From Arsukibacterium tuosuense (GTDB lineage Bacteria; Pseudomonadota; Gammaproteobacteria; Enterobacterales; Alteromonadaceae), in assembly GCF_900215315.1 (NCBI RefSeq), contig NZ_OBEB01000001.1:806001-870000 (forward strand): a stretch of DNA of 64,000 nucleotides, given 5' to 3'. The number at the start of each line of letters is the position of its first letter. The stretch's first letter is position 1. Below are positions 1-8,492 of this stretch, piece by piece. Under the pieces are notes generated by a model. That model saw only the letters and a list, made by a program, of their open reading frames with translations. It had not been told where the DNA came from and searched no databases. A program made the translations under genes and the position numbers.

Positions 1-202
1 CGGATTTTCAGGCTTTGCAACAACATTGTCATACAATTCTCCGGCGGTTTAGCGCGTTATATAATAAGCGCGGCTATTACGCATATTCTATGAATTGAGA
101 TTTGCGATACCACCGTAAATTTACCTATTTATACTGCTACCGTTGCCAGAAGTCAGCGCTTTGTAACAGAACAATAAATGTTGATTGCGAATAAGCTTTC
201 TA

Positions 203-1012
203 CTAAATGTAAGCTGTGCCTTTGAGATAGAGCACAGCAAACCCTGACACTAACACCCGGTCATTGCTAATGCTGCAAAATAAAATGCCGCCGCGAGCTG
301 ATGCCTGGTAAGCCACCAACTCATCTTTAGCCAACTGCTTCGCCCAATAAGGCGCCAGCCCGGCATGAATAGATCCGGTTACCGGATCTTCATCTCCACC
401 GTTCGCCGGCCAGAAGTAGCGGGAAATAAAGTCATACTCATAGGTGTTGGTGGTGGAACTGGCTTTAGCGCTAACTACCACATCAAAAGGCGCCAATTGC
501 TTTAACTGCTCTGAGCGATAGCTCAGGTTTTTGACATCCTGCTCCGATGCCATTATCGCAAAATAGGCCTGGCGGTTTTTTAGTACCTTAATCGGTGCTA
601 CTGATAAACCTGCTAACAGCGCACCCGGCACCTGCTCAATCACTTGCGGGCACTGGTTGGGGAAACTCATTTCAATTCTGCCGTCGCTATGCTGATTTAC
701 AAATAAGGATCCCACTTCTCTGGTAACAAACTCAACTTCCCCCTGCCCGCCCAGCTGATTAAATATCACATAGGATGCCGCTAACGTGGCGTGGCCACAA
801 AAGTCGATTTCGGTTAACGGTGAAAACCAGCGAATTTCATATTTATTGGTCGATAATGCCCGGATAAAGGCTGTTTCGGAAAGATTATTCTCAGCAGCAA
901 TATTTTGCATTATCCCAGGCGCCAGCCATTGTTGCAGTGGCACCACTGCGGCAGAGTTGCCTTTAAACTGCTCTCTGGTAAAAGCATCAACAATAAAAAT
1001 ATCTAATTCCAC
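203..1012 (-). CDS. PhzF family phenazine-biosynthesis-like epimerase/isomerase
   Basis: The 269-residue protein has the hallmarks of the PhzF/diaminopimelate-epimerase fold: an N-terminal stretch with GNSAAVV near residues 18-24, an ENNLSETAF segment near 41-49 carrying the conserved catalytic Glu, FCGHATLAA near residues 71-79, and a C-terminal GDEDPVTGSIHAGL motif. Family members are cofactor-free isomerases of small acids; the substrate cannot be told from sequence. The length is usual for the family. An AAGGAG-like ribosome site lies about 11 bases before the ATG. The gene stands alone, with its 3' end near the window edge and about 230 bases to the next gene. Family assignment is secure, substrate unknown. 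Confidence 0.9.
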   Translation of the reverse strand: MELDIFIVDAFTREQFKGNSAAVVPLQQWLAPGIMQNIAAENNLSETAFIRALSTNKYEIRWFSPLTEIDFCGHATLAASYVIFNQLGGQGEVEFVTREVGSLFVNQHSDGRIEMSFPNQCPQVIEQVPGALLAGLSVAPIKVLKNRQAYFAIMASEQDVKNLSYRSEQLKQLAPFDVVVSAKASSTTNTYEYDFISRYFWPANGGDEDPVTGSIHAGLAPYWAKQLAKDELVAYQASARGGILFCSISNDRVLVSGFAVLYLKGTAYI

Positions 1013-1242
1013 GTCAGGCTCCTTAGGTTTACCGTGTCAGTAACAGGTATTGCAGGTTATTGTAGTGGCAGTTTCAGGCACTGTCATCGGCTGAACTAAA
1101 TAGAGGATAGAAGCTCTTTTGAAGGAGCCGGGGAGTGAGGAAGAGTGTTGTATCCGCCATGCAGAGATAACAATTGCAACACCCGCCATTGCTCGTTAAT
1201 GCACATACTATATTGATTAATATGTAGTATTAAATCAAATAT

Positions 1243-1806
1243 TTAATTTATCCCTAACAAGGCAGAAATGTCGTTTAAACGCTTACTTAATTTGCTTTTT
1301 AAATAAAAAAATCTGGCTAATGTGGCACTAACTACAAGCCCATTTATGCAAGCTATTACAATCCAATGAGTCTCATTGCTGGCAAAAAAGTAATCGAACA
1401 TCGGCAGCATTAATAATGCCAGCCATAACAGGCAAACGACAATTGCGTTCATTCGCCAGTAGCGTAATTGGGCAAACAAATGCTGCCGCTTTATTGCCAG
1501 TAATTGGTTTACATCAACACTTTGTTGCTGCCATTGTTTTTGTCTTAGTTTAAAGCTCCACATACTAAAACTTATTGGCACAACACTAAGAAGTGCAAAT
1601 AGCACTGTAGCAATCAGGCTTTGGGCAAACATCACGGCTGCATAAATGCAGTACAAACTAACCGCTGCCCCCAAAACAAGTTCTGAGTATGCTTTTAACC
1701 TTTCCTTTTTCTGCGCTATTGCTACCTGCTTAATTAATAGCTGGGTATCAATGTCGGGGGTACATTGCTGATACTGCTGCTGCCAATTTTTGAATTTGTC
1801 ATCCAT
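1243..1806 (-). CDS. Four-helix membrane protein, candidate anti-sigma factor
   Basis: This 187-residue protein has a charged cytoplasmic head of about 40 residues (several Lys, Gln and Trp), two hydrophobic helices near residues 43-85, a charged middle and two more helices near 117-168. I do not recognise a named domain. It is the last gene of a three-gene run and starts 24 bases after the ECF sigma factor gene. Genes in that position usually encode the cognate anti-sigma factor, and a membrane protein with a cytoplasmic N-terminus would fit, but no zinc-binding anti-sigma motif is visible. The role is inferred from position only. Confidence 0.6.
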   Translation of the reverse strand: MDDKFKNWQQQYQQCTPDIDTQLLIKQVAIAQKKERLKAYSELVLGAAVSLYCIYAAVMFAQSLIATVLFALLSVVPISFSMWSFKLRQKQWQQQSVDVNQLLAIKRQHLFAQLRYWRMNAIVVCLLWLALLMLPMFDYFFASNETHWIVIACINGLVVSATLARFFYLKSKLSKRLNDISALLGIN

Positions 1807-1830
1807 TGTATTTCTCTAAATAGTATTTCT

Positions 1831-2310
1831 CTAAAAAAGTTTTTCCAGTTGCTGACGAGCGCGACTGGCACGCTTAGCAACGGCCGATTCATTTAAACCT
1901 AAGACTTCGCCTATTTCCGCCTGGGTAAAGCCTTCTAATTGCATCGTTATTACCTGCCGATAACCTAACGGCAAACGGTATAAGGCAGAAATAAAATCTA
2001 ATTGCATATCGTTGTTTGCTTGCGTCATCGTTGTTGGTAATTCGTCAACAGACTGCAGGTCATTAATGGAATCATTGCGGCGGGTTTCTCTTAACACATG
2101 ATCAACCCCTCTGTTATGTGCAATACGAGCGACAAAGGTTTTAATACTGGCCTCCCCCCGGTAGCTCTCTAAGGCACGCCATACGGCAAGACTAATCTCT
2201 TGCAGTAAGTCTTCTCTTAATGACGGGTTAGCTTCGTGAATTGCAACAATACGCGCCAAAAACGGCGCATATTCAGTTAATAATTTTTCGATATTAATAG
2301 CGTGAGTCAC
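1831..2310 (-). CDS. ECF-type RNA polymerase sigma factor
   Basis: At 159 residues this is a typical extracytoplasmic-function sigma factor. Region 2 is visible near residues 30-75 (EDLLQEISLAVWRALESYRG, then KTFVARIAHNRGVDHVLRE) and region 4 near 108-155, with the helix-turn-helix GFTQAEIGEVLGLNESAVAKRASRAR. It directs core polymerase to a small regulon, often in response to envelope stress. It sits between two membrane-protein genes with gaps of 37 and 24 bases, so the three are probably co-transcribed and the downstream membrane protein is the likely partner. No autoregulatory promoter was identified with confidence. Confidence 0.92.
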   Translation of the reverse strand: MTHAINIEKLLTEYAPFLARIVAIHEANPSLREDLLQEISLAVWRALESYRGEASIKTFVARIAHNRGVDHVLRETRRNDSINDLQSVDELPTTMTQANNDMQLDFISALYRLPLGYRQVITMQLEGFTQAEIGEVLGLNESAVAKRASRARQQLEKLF

Positions 2311-2347
2311 TTAGCGTCCTTGCTGTTAGTTTTAAAAAGCACATTGC

Positions 2348-3037
2348 CTAGTGATGGTGTAACGATTGATAAGCCTGATAATTAACACAAACCAATAATG
2401 GGCTTAACAGTATCGCACTTAATGCAAAGGTAAAGGGTGCCAGAAAGAGTACTACTGCGTTGATAATCATCAATACTACCATTGGCTGCCAAGCTGTTAA
2501 TACCATTTTCACGCCTTTTGATAATGCATCTTTTGGTGATGTATGCTCTAGCAATAAATGCGCAGGAACAAACATCAGCAGCACCATCAGAGGGGCGGAA
2601 GAAGCGAAAATACAAGCAACTTGCCAAGGTGTGACTGCAGCAATCTCACCAAAAATAATTAAATTAAAACCTGCATTACCGAGCATGGCGGTCGCGACAC
2701 CGACTTGAAAAACGAACGGAGCCATTAATACCAAGCCGATAAGTGGTACATACTTCCAGCCAGAATAAGCCAACAATCCTTTGAAGGAAAAAGAACCGGT
2801 TTTAGCGAGTTGATCTAGCATGGGCCAAACTAACGCAGCGAAGCAAGCCCCGACCCACTTTGAAACCAACAACCCTGTTGGCGCAGGCAAGACTTGAAAC
2901 AACCCTGCTATAACCATTAAGGCCAGTAAAGTAAAAAATAATTTGAGCGGCGCTTGTGTGAATAACGTCCAACCCTGAGAAAGCCATTGGGTAAACAGCA
3001 TTGAATTTGTTTGGTTAGCTACAGTAATAGTTGTCAT
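2348..3037 (-). CDS. BPSS1780-like integral membrane protein
   Basis: A 229-residue, almost wholly hydrophobic protein with about six predicted membrane segments. It begins with a short polar N-terminus followed by FTQWLSQGWTLFTQAPLKLF, the pattern seen at the start of BPSS1780-family membrane proteins, and ends with a His-rich tail. Function is unknown. It is the first gene of the run leading into the ECF sigma factor, with a 37-base gap, so its level is probably tied to the sigma factor. The ATG follows an AGAGG-like site (AAAGAGGC on the coding strand). Family assignment is moderate; being a membrane protein is secure. Confidence 0.7.
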   Translation of the reverse strand: MTTITVANQTNSMLFTQWLSQGWTLFTQAPLKLFFTLLALMVIAGLFQVLPAPTGLLVSKWVGACFAALVWPMLDQLAKTGSFSFKGLLAYSGWKYVPLIGLVLMAPFVFQVGVATAMLGNAGFNLIIFGEIAAVTPWQVACIFASSAPLMVLLMFVPAHLLLEHTSPKDALSKGVKMVLTAWQPMVVLMIINAVVLFLAPFTFALSAILLSPLLVCVNYQAYQSLHHH

Positions 3038-3138
3038 AAAAAAGCCTCTTTGTTATTTGCTTACCCCCTTAGTCGATGAGCACTAATAAAACCTGACAAA
3101 TATTTTTAAATTATTTTAAACACGCTAGGGCTATTTTT

Positions 3139-3843
3139 TTAAAAAGGGCTGGCACAGTGTCCGTGGCAAGGCTCGCCGGTTACCGGATGTTCAAAATAGA
3201 TATCACTGGCGTGCAGTAATAACCGGTCTGCCAGCTGTTGACTGCTGTCACTGTGGTACAAATCACATCCCAGGATCGGATGGCCGATGCTCAGGCTATG
3301 AATACGCAGCTGATGGGTGCGGCCGCTAAGCGGGGTAAATTGCACCAGGCTGCGCCGTGGCTCAGCTAACCGTTTTAATACTTTAAACTGGCTGGTCGCG
3401 GCTTTGCCGGTGCGCTCACAAATGTTCACCCGCGGGAACTGGCTGTTATCTTTGGCAATCGGCGCGTTTATTACCCCTTCGTCAGCGCTAACCCAGCCTT
3501 CCAACATGGCGGTGTAGTGCTTTTGCACTTTACCATCTTGAAACTGCTTATTAAGCTGCGCGGTGGCATCTGGAGTCAGCGCCACCACCATAATACCCGA
3601 GGTACCAAAATCTAACCGGTGCGGTAATTTGGCCTGCGGCAACGCCGGACTTACTCCAGGCTGGCCATGTACCAACCGACCATTCACTAAACGATAGTGC
3701 ACCGAATCGCGGTTAAGCGGATTTTTACCCGATAAACTTAGTAAGCCAGCAGGTTTGCTGATCAATAAAATGTACTGATCCTGATACATAATATGCACAG
3801 GTTCATTGCAGGCAGGTGCGATAAAGGTATCGATAATATCCAA
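3139..3843 (-). CDS. RluA-family pseudouridine synthase, TTG start
   Basis: The protein carries the RluA-type catalytic motif HRLDFGTSG with its active-site Asp, a KPAGLLSLSG segment and a C-terminal GRTHQLRIH motif, so it isomerises uridine in rRNA or tRNA. A longer frame opens at 3906, but it would lie inside the GNAT gene and has no ribosome site. I prefer the TTG at 3841-3843: it follows a strong purine run (AAAGGGGGG, 3845-3853) and gives a 234-residue protein starting LDIIDTF, 10 bases after the GNAT stop. The preceding overlap and spacing suggest an operon with the cupin and GNAT genes. Target nucleotide is unknown. Confidence 0.88.
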   Translation of the reverse strand: MDIIDTFIAPACNEPVHIMYQDQYILLISKPAGLLSLSGKNPLNRDSVHYRLVNGRLVHGQPGVSPALPQAKLPHRLDFGTSGIMVVALTPDATAQLNKQFQDGKVQKHYTAMLEGWVSADEGVINAPIAKDNSQFPRVNICERTGKAATSQFKVLKRLAEPRRSLVQFTPLSGRTHQLRIHSLSIGHPILGCDLYHSDSSQQLADRLLLHASDIYFEHPVTGEPCHGHCASPF

Positions 3844-3853
3844 AAGCCCCCCT

Positions 3854-4420
3854 TTAGCCTTTTGTATCGCTAAGCAGCGCAGCTTGCATATAACGCGCTT
3901 GTTCACCCTGGTAGCTGCTCAGAGCGTGCTCTGCGCTATCGGTTAGCTTAGTGACTACCCTGAAACCTTTTCGCTGCCAGTATGGTACCGAGCCCTGCAC
4001 GGCTACCAGGGCCAGTTTCGTCAAGCCCTGGCTTAATGCGTGCTGCTTAGCGGTAGCAAGCAAGCGACTGGCCAGCCCCAGCCCACGCGCTGCCGGGTTT
4101 ACGGCCATATCATGCAGGTATAGCAGTTCAGGCAAAGCAGTTAATGTGAAAGCCGCCGCCAACGGCGTAATCTGGCCATTGATTGACGGATAACTAAATA
4201 AATAAGCTAATAACTGGCCGTTAGCGTTTTCAGCCAGCCAGCAACTGTCGGCAGCGACACTTAAACGTTGCTGCAATAGGGTCGGGCTTTCATATAAGGC
4301 GTCGCTGTAGCAGCTATCCTGTAGTGCCACGACTGCCATAATATCTGCCGGTTTAATTAATCGGATTGTTATTGTCATTGTCGTTGTCATTTTCTTAGCG
4401 CGGCAAAACCTGTTACACAC
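3854..4420 (-). CDS. GNAT-family N-acetyltransferase
   Basis: This protein of up to 188 residues shows the GNAT acetyl-CoA fold: LHDMAVNPAARGLGLASRLL near residues 102-121 holds the Q/RxxGxG/A pyrophosphate loop in the form RGLGLA, followed by a long helix and LALVAVQGSVPYWQRKGF, typical of motif B. It acetylates an unknown amine. The frame opens with GTG at 4420, overlapping the cupin stop by 8 bases. An ATG at 4390 (MTTTMTITIR) is an equally reasonable start because family similarity begins near IRLIKPAD. It sits between a cupin gene and the pseudouridine synthase in the same orientation. Confidence 0.85.
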   Translation of the reverse strand: MCNRFCRAKKMTTTMTITIRLIKPADIMAVVALQDSCYSDALYESPTLLQQRLSVAADSCWLAENANGQLLAYLFSYPSINGQITPLAAAFTLTALPELLYLHDMAVNPAARGLGLASRLLATAKQHALSQGLTKLALVAVQGSVPYWQRKGFRVVTKLTDSAEHALSSYQGEQARYMQAALLSDTKG

Positions 4421-4724
4421 TACCCGCTGTTTCTATCACTAAAATCCGTGCCTCGCCCACCGGATGAGCGACATGCTCACAGCCAATACCAGCGTAAAAA
4501 ATATCACCGGCATCTAACCGGCTAACCTGTTCGGTGCCATCCTGGCGGTAATGCATATCTACCATGCCATCAAGCACCACAAACACTTCTTCACCATCAT
4601 TGATATGCCATTTATAAGGCTGATTTGTCCAGTGCAAGCGGGTGGTAATGCCATTCATACTAGCGATATCCAAAGCGCCCCAGGCGCGGCTGGCGGTAAA
4701 GTCTTTACTGCGGATGATTTTCAC
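4413..4724 (-). CDS. Small single-domain cupin protein
   Basis: A 103-residue cupin. Motif 1 is seen as WHINDGEEVFVVLDGMVDM near residues 39-57 and motif 2 as DAGDIFYAGIGCEHVAHP near 72-89, giving the His/Glu metal-binding set of the fold. Such small cupins bind a metal and act as enzymes or ligand sensors; nothing here says which. It heads a three-gene run with the GNAT and RluA genes, its stop overlapping the proposed GNAT GTG start. A gap of about 200 bases separates it from the divergent TPR gene. Confidence 0.85.
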   Translation of the reverse strand: MKIIRSKDFTASRAWGALDIASMNGITTRLHWTNQPYKWHINDGEEVFVVLDGMVDMHYRQDGTEQVSRLDAGDIFYAGIGCEHVAHPVGEARILVIETAGSV

Positions 4725-4928
4725 GTTGGCTCCAAATCATATAAACGCGTTGGTATAAACAGTCGACACAATAGCAGGTACAGGCTCAGCTGTTAATTCT
4801 GATCGTACTTAGTAAGTTCGGTGGCAAATAGCATCGTGTGGTTTCAAGCATGAATATATTCGTACATTAATTGTACTACTGCCGTTTATCCTTTAAGGTT
4901 AACTTACAAAAAATAATGAGCAGGACGC

Positions 4929-7055
4929 ATGACATTATTTACTGAGCTAAAACGCCGTAATGTATTCAAGGTTGCCAGTGTTTATCTGGTTACCTGCTGG
5001 ATTATCCTGCAAATTGTTGCGGTTATTTCGCCCGCCTTACATCTGCCTACTTTATTCAGTACCATTACCACCGTCATTCTGGCGATTGCCTTTCCGTTTG
5101 TCTGTATTTTTGCCTGGGCCTTTGAACTGACACCTGAGGGGCTTAAACGCACTCATGAGGTGGACGTTAGCGAGTCTATTCGTGAGCAAACCGGCAGTAA
5201 AATTAATTATATTTTAGCCGCCGCGTTAGCGGTGGCATTGGCGTTTATCTCTTACCAAAACTGGTTTGTCAGTTCAGCCGATGACAGTTTAGAGCGCTCT
5301 ATAGCCGTATTACCGTTTGAAGATATGAGTCGGGATAATTCCCAGGGCTATTTTGGTGATGGCATTGCCGAAGAAATCCTTAACTCATTGGCGCGTTTAA
5401 ATCAGTTGGTGGTGATATCCCGTACCTCTTCGTTTAACTTTAAAGGCAGCCAAACTGATATTCGCAAAATCGGCGAACTCCTTAATGTTAATTACGTTCT
5501 TGAAGGCAGCGTGCGCAAAGACAAAGACAAGGTGCGTATTACCGCGCAATTAATTGAAGTTGCCACTGGCGCACATATCTGGTCACAAACCTATGATCGC
5601 GAACTCACCAGTATTTTTGCCCTGCAAGATGAGCTGACCTTTGCCATTACCCAGGCACTCAAACTAAATCTGTTGCCCGAACAGGTTGAACATGAAGCCG
5701 GTATGACCACCAATCCCGACGCCTATTAGTTATTTATTCAGGGGCGGGAGCTGGCTTATCAGCGCACATCGGAATCAATAGAACAAGCCGCTGACTTATT
5801 GCAACAAGCGATTAAACTGGACCCACAGTTTTATCTGGCTAAGGCGCAACTCTACGTAGTGTATACTTTTGGTTTACAATATGGTGGCTTTACGGCTGAA
5901 GTGCGCCAGGCAGAAACGGAACGCTTGTTTTGGGAGCTATTGGCCGCACCAGACTTTCCACTTAAAACGCTGGTAATGGCAAACCAAGCTGAGAACAATA
6001 TTAAGCTCGCAATAAGTAAAATTCTGTTTCAGCAAGCTTATGAACAAGCTCCCAACGACCCGCTCATTCAAAATATCAGTACGTTAAGGCTGGATAACTA
6101 CCAGGATATGATTCTGCGCCGGGAGCAGATACTGAAAACCAATCCACAAAGTCAGGTCAATATGTCCAACCTGGTGTATTTGTATTCAGTAACGGAACAG
6201 CCGGAGAAAGCTCAGCCACTGTTATCTAGAATGGAACGGCTCTTTCCTGACAGCTCACTGAACTTCGTCAGCAACCTTTATTTTAGTTACGCCTACCAAC
6301 AGGATATTAAAGCGACCTTAGCCCTGGTTAACGACTATCGCGGCGAGCCCAGCGCAGACTATAGAAGGGCAAAATCTGCAGTCAATATCCTGAGCGGCAA
6401 TATCGATACCGCGCTGGACTATATGGCCAAAGAATTACGCCAGTCGCCGGATTATGCAGAACAATTCTTTAACGCCTTTTTATTACTACTGGATTTAGAT
6501 AAGCGCGGCAAACTCAACGAACAACAGCAACAGCGTTATCAACAATTAGCGATAAGTGAGTCTACAAAAACCGAATTACTGACATATTATAAGCTGCTGT
6601 TAGGCGACGAAACCTTGTATGAACAACAGCAGCAGTTGGCAGGGGTAAGCGCAGAGGAGTTTATGCAACGCGTTGATCTTAATCAAGCTGAGCCTTATGA
6701 CTATGCAGCCATTAAAAAACGCCAGGGCGACGACAGTTATGCACTGGCACTGCAAACTAGCCTTGCTAATGCAAATTCCCTATGCCAACAAACTCAAAAT
6801 AAGGTCAGTTGGTTCTGTGCATGGCTTATGGATTTCACTGGCGATATTTCCCTGCAGCAAACTCAGAGTATGTTTAAGCGCCAGCCAATGCTGGATACAG
6901 ACTTGATAGGGATTGAGAAGTTTATCTTAACTGCACCCGCCTTTTACGGAATGAGCCAACACCCTGAGTTTGAGCAGCTTGCCAATGACTTTTTAGACAA
7001 CACCTTTAGAAAATGGAACCCGGATTTAGTGCCGGAAAAAGCCATTGAGCAATAG
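4929..7055 (+). pseudogene. TolB-N-like/TPR membrane protein interrupted by an in-frame amber codon
   Basis: One open frame of 709 codons is broken only by TAG at 5727-5729 (codon 267). Upstream, residues 1-266 hold MTLFTELKRRNVFKV, three membrane helices (about 16-38, 43-67, 92-110) and a SIAVLPFEDMS domain of the kind that follows cyclase/TPR N-termini (TolB-N/FlgO-like). Downstream, in the same frame, the text continues as LFIQGRELAYQ and TPR repeats to residue 708. Homologues of this layout read through DAY-x-LFxxG, so a CAG-to-TAG change is the simplest history. The second half alone could only start at a TTG (5799) with no ribosome site. Either a recent pseudogene or a suppressed or misread codon. 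A ribosome-site-like AGCAGGA precedes the start. Confidence 0.85.
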
Positions 7056-7102
7056 AGACAACTAATAAGGGTGTGCGACATTGTAATTTACGCGTATCGG
7101 AT

Positions 7103-7143
7103 TCAGGTCTTGTTTCTTGCCTTTGGGGATTGGCAAAAGGCAA
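7103..7143 (+). repeat. REP-like palindromic repeat, copy A, left part
   Basis: The left arm TCAGGTCTTG (7103-7112), a TTGCCTTT segment and GATTGGCAAAAGGCAA (7128-7143) match copy B at 14471-14517. The right arm is cut away by the insertion element and resumes at 8449. Rejoining 7143 to 8449 restores CAAGACCTGA, the exact reverse complement of the left arm. These are features of a REP-like hairpin element; no RAYT transposase gene is in the window. Confidence 0.8.
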
Positions 7144-7363
7144 TGTATGACTCGCCTCCTGATTGCAAGCACTGATAACAAATAAGTCTGCGTCAATGTA
7201 TCCGGGGTCAGTTTGCACTTTTTTGTTGTGCAAGCCCGCTATGTTGTTCGCCCATCATCGTCCTCATAAGACCTTCAGCAACATTGTGCTTTAGAATTTG
7301 CCAGGTTTCCGATCATGGTTGTTGCCTTATTGCCATCGTGTTGCAAACTCGGTGTGACCCGGT
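7144..7363 (-). ncRNA. Candidate bridge (seeker) RNA region of the IS
   Basis: This is the long non-coding end of the insertion element, directly downstream of the transposase stop. IS110-family recombinases are guided by a structured RNA from a non-coding end, and in the IS1111 group that end is the downstream one. The segment TTGCCTTATTGCCA (7322-7335) differs by a single inserted base from the reverse complement of the flank at 7131-7143, so it could be the target-pairing part of such an RNA. The RNA ends, fold and expression are inferred, not shown. Confidence 0.45.
7147..7159 (+). repeat. IS subterminal inverted repeat (transposase 3' side)
   Basis: ATGACTCGCCTCC is a perfect 13-base inverted match to 8429-8441. 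It lies 3 bases inside the inferred element end. Confidence 0.85.
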
Positions 7364-8380
7364 TTAAACAGCGTGTGCTGCGTAATTCTGCTCTTTCGTC
7401 AGCACGGCCCAGATTATCCGGGCTAACTTATTAGCCATTGCCACTACAGCCACCGTCTTTTTCTTGCTGGCCAGCAATTTTTTTATCCATGGGCTCCAGG
7501 CATGATCTTCTTCGAGCTTCCATTGAATAACCGAACGTGCGCCGTGAATTAGGTATTTTCGCAAGGTTGAATTGCCGCGCTTACTAATTCCCAACAGGTT
7601 AGTTTTATCTCCTGTTGATTTCTGTTTTGGTACTAATCCGGCCCAGGCTGCAAAGTCTCTGGCAGTTTTAAACTGTGCGCCATTACCTACCCAGGCCTCA
7701 ATAAAACTCGAGGTGATTAAACCAACCCCCGGGATGCTTTGCATCCGTTTACAGTTGTCATTTTGATTATTTATTGCTGTGATTTCCCATTCCAATTCAC
7801 TGATTTCATTATCAATCATTTTATAACGCTGAACGAGCCGGAACAGGGCGCAGCGTAATGCTGCGGGTAAATCAAACTCTGCATCTTCAGTAATATCAGC
7901 CACTTTACTGATAAAGCCTCGCCCTTTGTTCTGCTGAATACCAAACTCCAACAAAAAAGTATGTGCCTGATTACTGATGGCTGTGCGCTCCTCAACGAGC
8001 TGTTCACGTAATTTAAGTAAACAGCCAAAAGCTTGCTGAGCTTCGCTACGTAGATGAGCAAAACGCATTGTTGGCCGCTGTGCGGCTTCACAAATGGCTT
8101 CTGCATCGTTAAAGTCATTCTTGTTCGACTTTACGAAGGGTTTAACAAATTGGGCTGGTATCATTTTACTCATATGGCCCAGGCTTCTGGCCTTACGACA
8201 CCAATGATGAGCACCGCCACACGCTTCGAAAAATATCGCACAGGGTGGCAAATTTATCAGATACTCCGCAAACTTAGTCAATGCGACTTTGCGTTTCTCA
8301 ACGATTTTGCCATGCTGATCCTGCCCAATAACATGACAACTGAACTTGCCAAGATCTACTCCTAATGTTTTGATAGTCAT
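7364..8380 (-). CDS. IS110-family DEDD transposase/recombinase
   Basis: The 338-residue protein has the RuvC-like DEDD domain at the N-terminus: Asp9 in GVDLGK, Glu52 in FFEACGG, and Asp89/Asp92 in KNDFNDAEAI. The C-terminal Tnp domain begins near residue 215 with IPGVGLITSS and contains GLVPKQKSTGDKTNLLGISKRGN, which carries the conserved serine region. A coiled stretch joins the two. Length is normal and the frame is intact, so the element may be active. It is the only gene in the element. The ATG at 8378-8380 leads into MTIKTLGVDLGK, the family's typical beginning. Confidence 0.95.
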   Translation of the reverse strand: MTIKTLGVDLGKFSCHVIGQDQHGKIVEKRKVALTKFAEYLINLPPCAIFFEACGGAHHWCRKARSLGHMSKMIPAQFVKPFVKSNKNDFNDAEAICEAAQRPTMRFAHLRSEAQQAFGCLLKLREQLVEERTAISNQAHTFLLEFGIQQNKGRGFISKVADITEDAEFDLPAALRCALFRLVQRYKMIDNEISELEWEITAINNQNDNCKRMQSIPGVGLITSSFIEAWVGNGAQFKTARDFAAWAGLVPKQKSTGDKTNLLGISKRGNSTLRKYLIHGARSVIQWKLEEDHAWSPWIKKLLASKKKTVAVVAMANKLARIIWAVLTKEQNYAAHAV

Positions 8381-8428
8381 GATGATTCGCCTCTATCGGT
8401 TTGGTCACCTACATCCTAAGACAGGATG

Positions 8429-8441
8429 GGAGGCGAGTCAT
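8429..8441 (-). repeat. IS subterminal inverted repeat (transposase 5' side)
   Basis: This is the exact reverse complement of 7147-7159. It lies 7 bases inside the inferred element end at 8448, so the two repeats are asymmetrically placed (3 and 7 bases from the ends), as is usual for IS1111-type elements. Confidence 0.85.
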
Positions 8442-8448
8442 CACATTA

Positions 8449-8466
8449 GACCTGACTCTACACCTG
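8449..8466 (+). repeat. REP-like palindromic repeat, copy A, right part
   Basis: GACCTGACTCTACACCTG continues the repeat interrupted at 7143 and aligns with GACTTGACCCTACACCCG at 14512-14529 of copy B (three mismatches over 18 bases). Confidence 0.75.
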
Positions 8467-8492
8467 CAAAACACAACTCACCCAAATATCCT

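Larger units (their letters stand above)
7144..8448 (-). mobile_element. IS110-family insertion sequence, IS1111-type
   Basis: The element is about 1305 bases. Its ends are fixed by comparing the flanks with an uninterrupted copy of the target repeat at 14471-14530: bases 7143 and 8449 join to give the empty site, with a one-base ambiguity (7143-8447 is equally possible). No target duplication longer than one base is seen. It holds one DEDD transposase gene, subterminal 13-base inverted repeats (7147-7159 and 8429-8441), a short 68-base non-coding end upstream of the transposase and a long 220-base non-coding end downstream. IS1111-group members are known for subterminal inverted repeats, downstream non-coding ends and frequent targeting of REP or attC sites. 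Confidence 0.85.

Noticed and set aside
1-202. Gene at the left edge
   Set aside because: The stretch is AT-rich with stops in all frames; nothing supports a coding region.
5727-5729. Programmed recoding at the amber codon
   Set aside because: No downstream hairpin or pyrrolysine-type context is evident and the family is not known for recoding; a point mutation is simpler.
7006-7233. 75-residue minus-strand frame
   Set aside because: It spans the end of the TPR gene, the repeat and the IS end, has no ribosome site and no family features.
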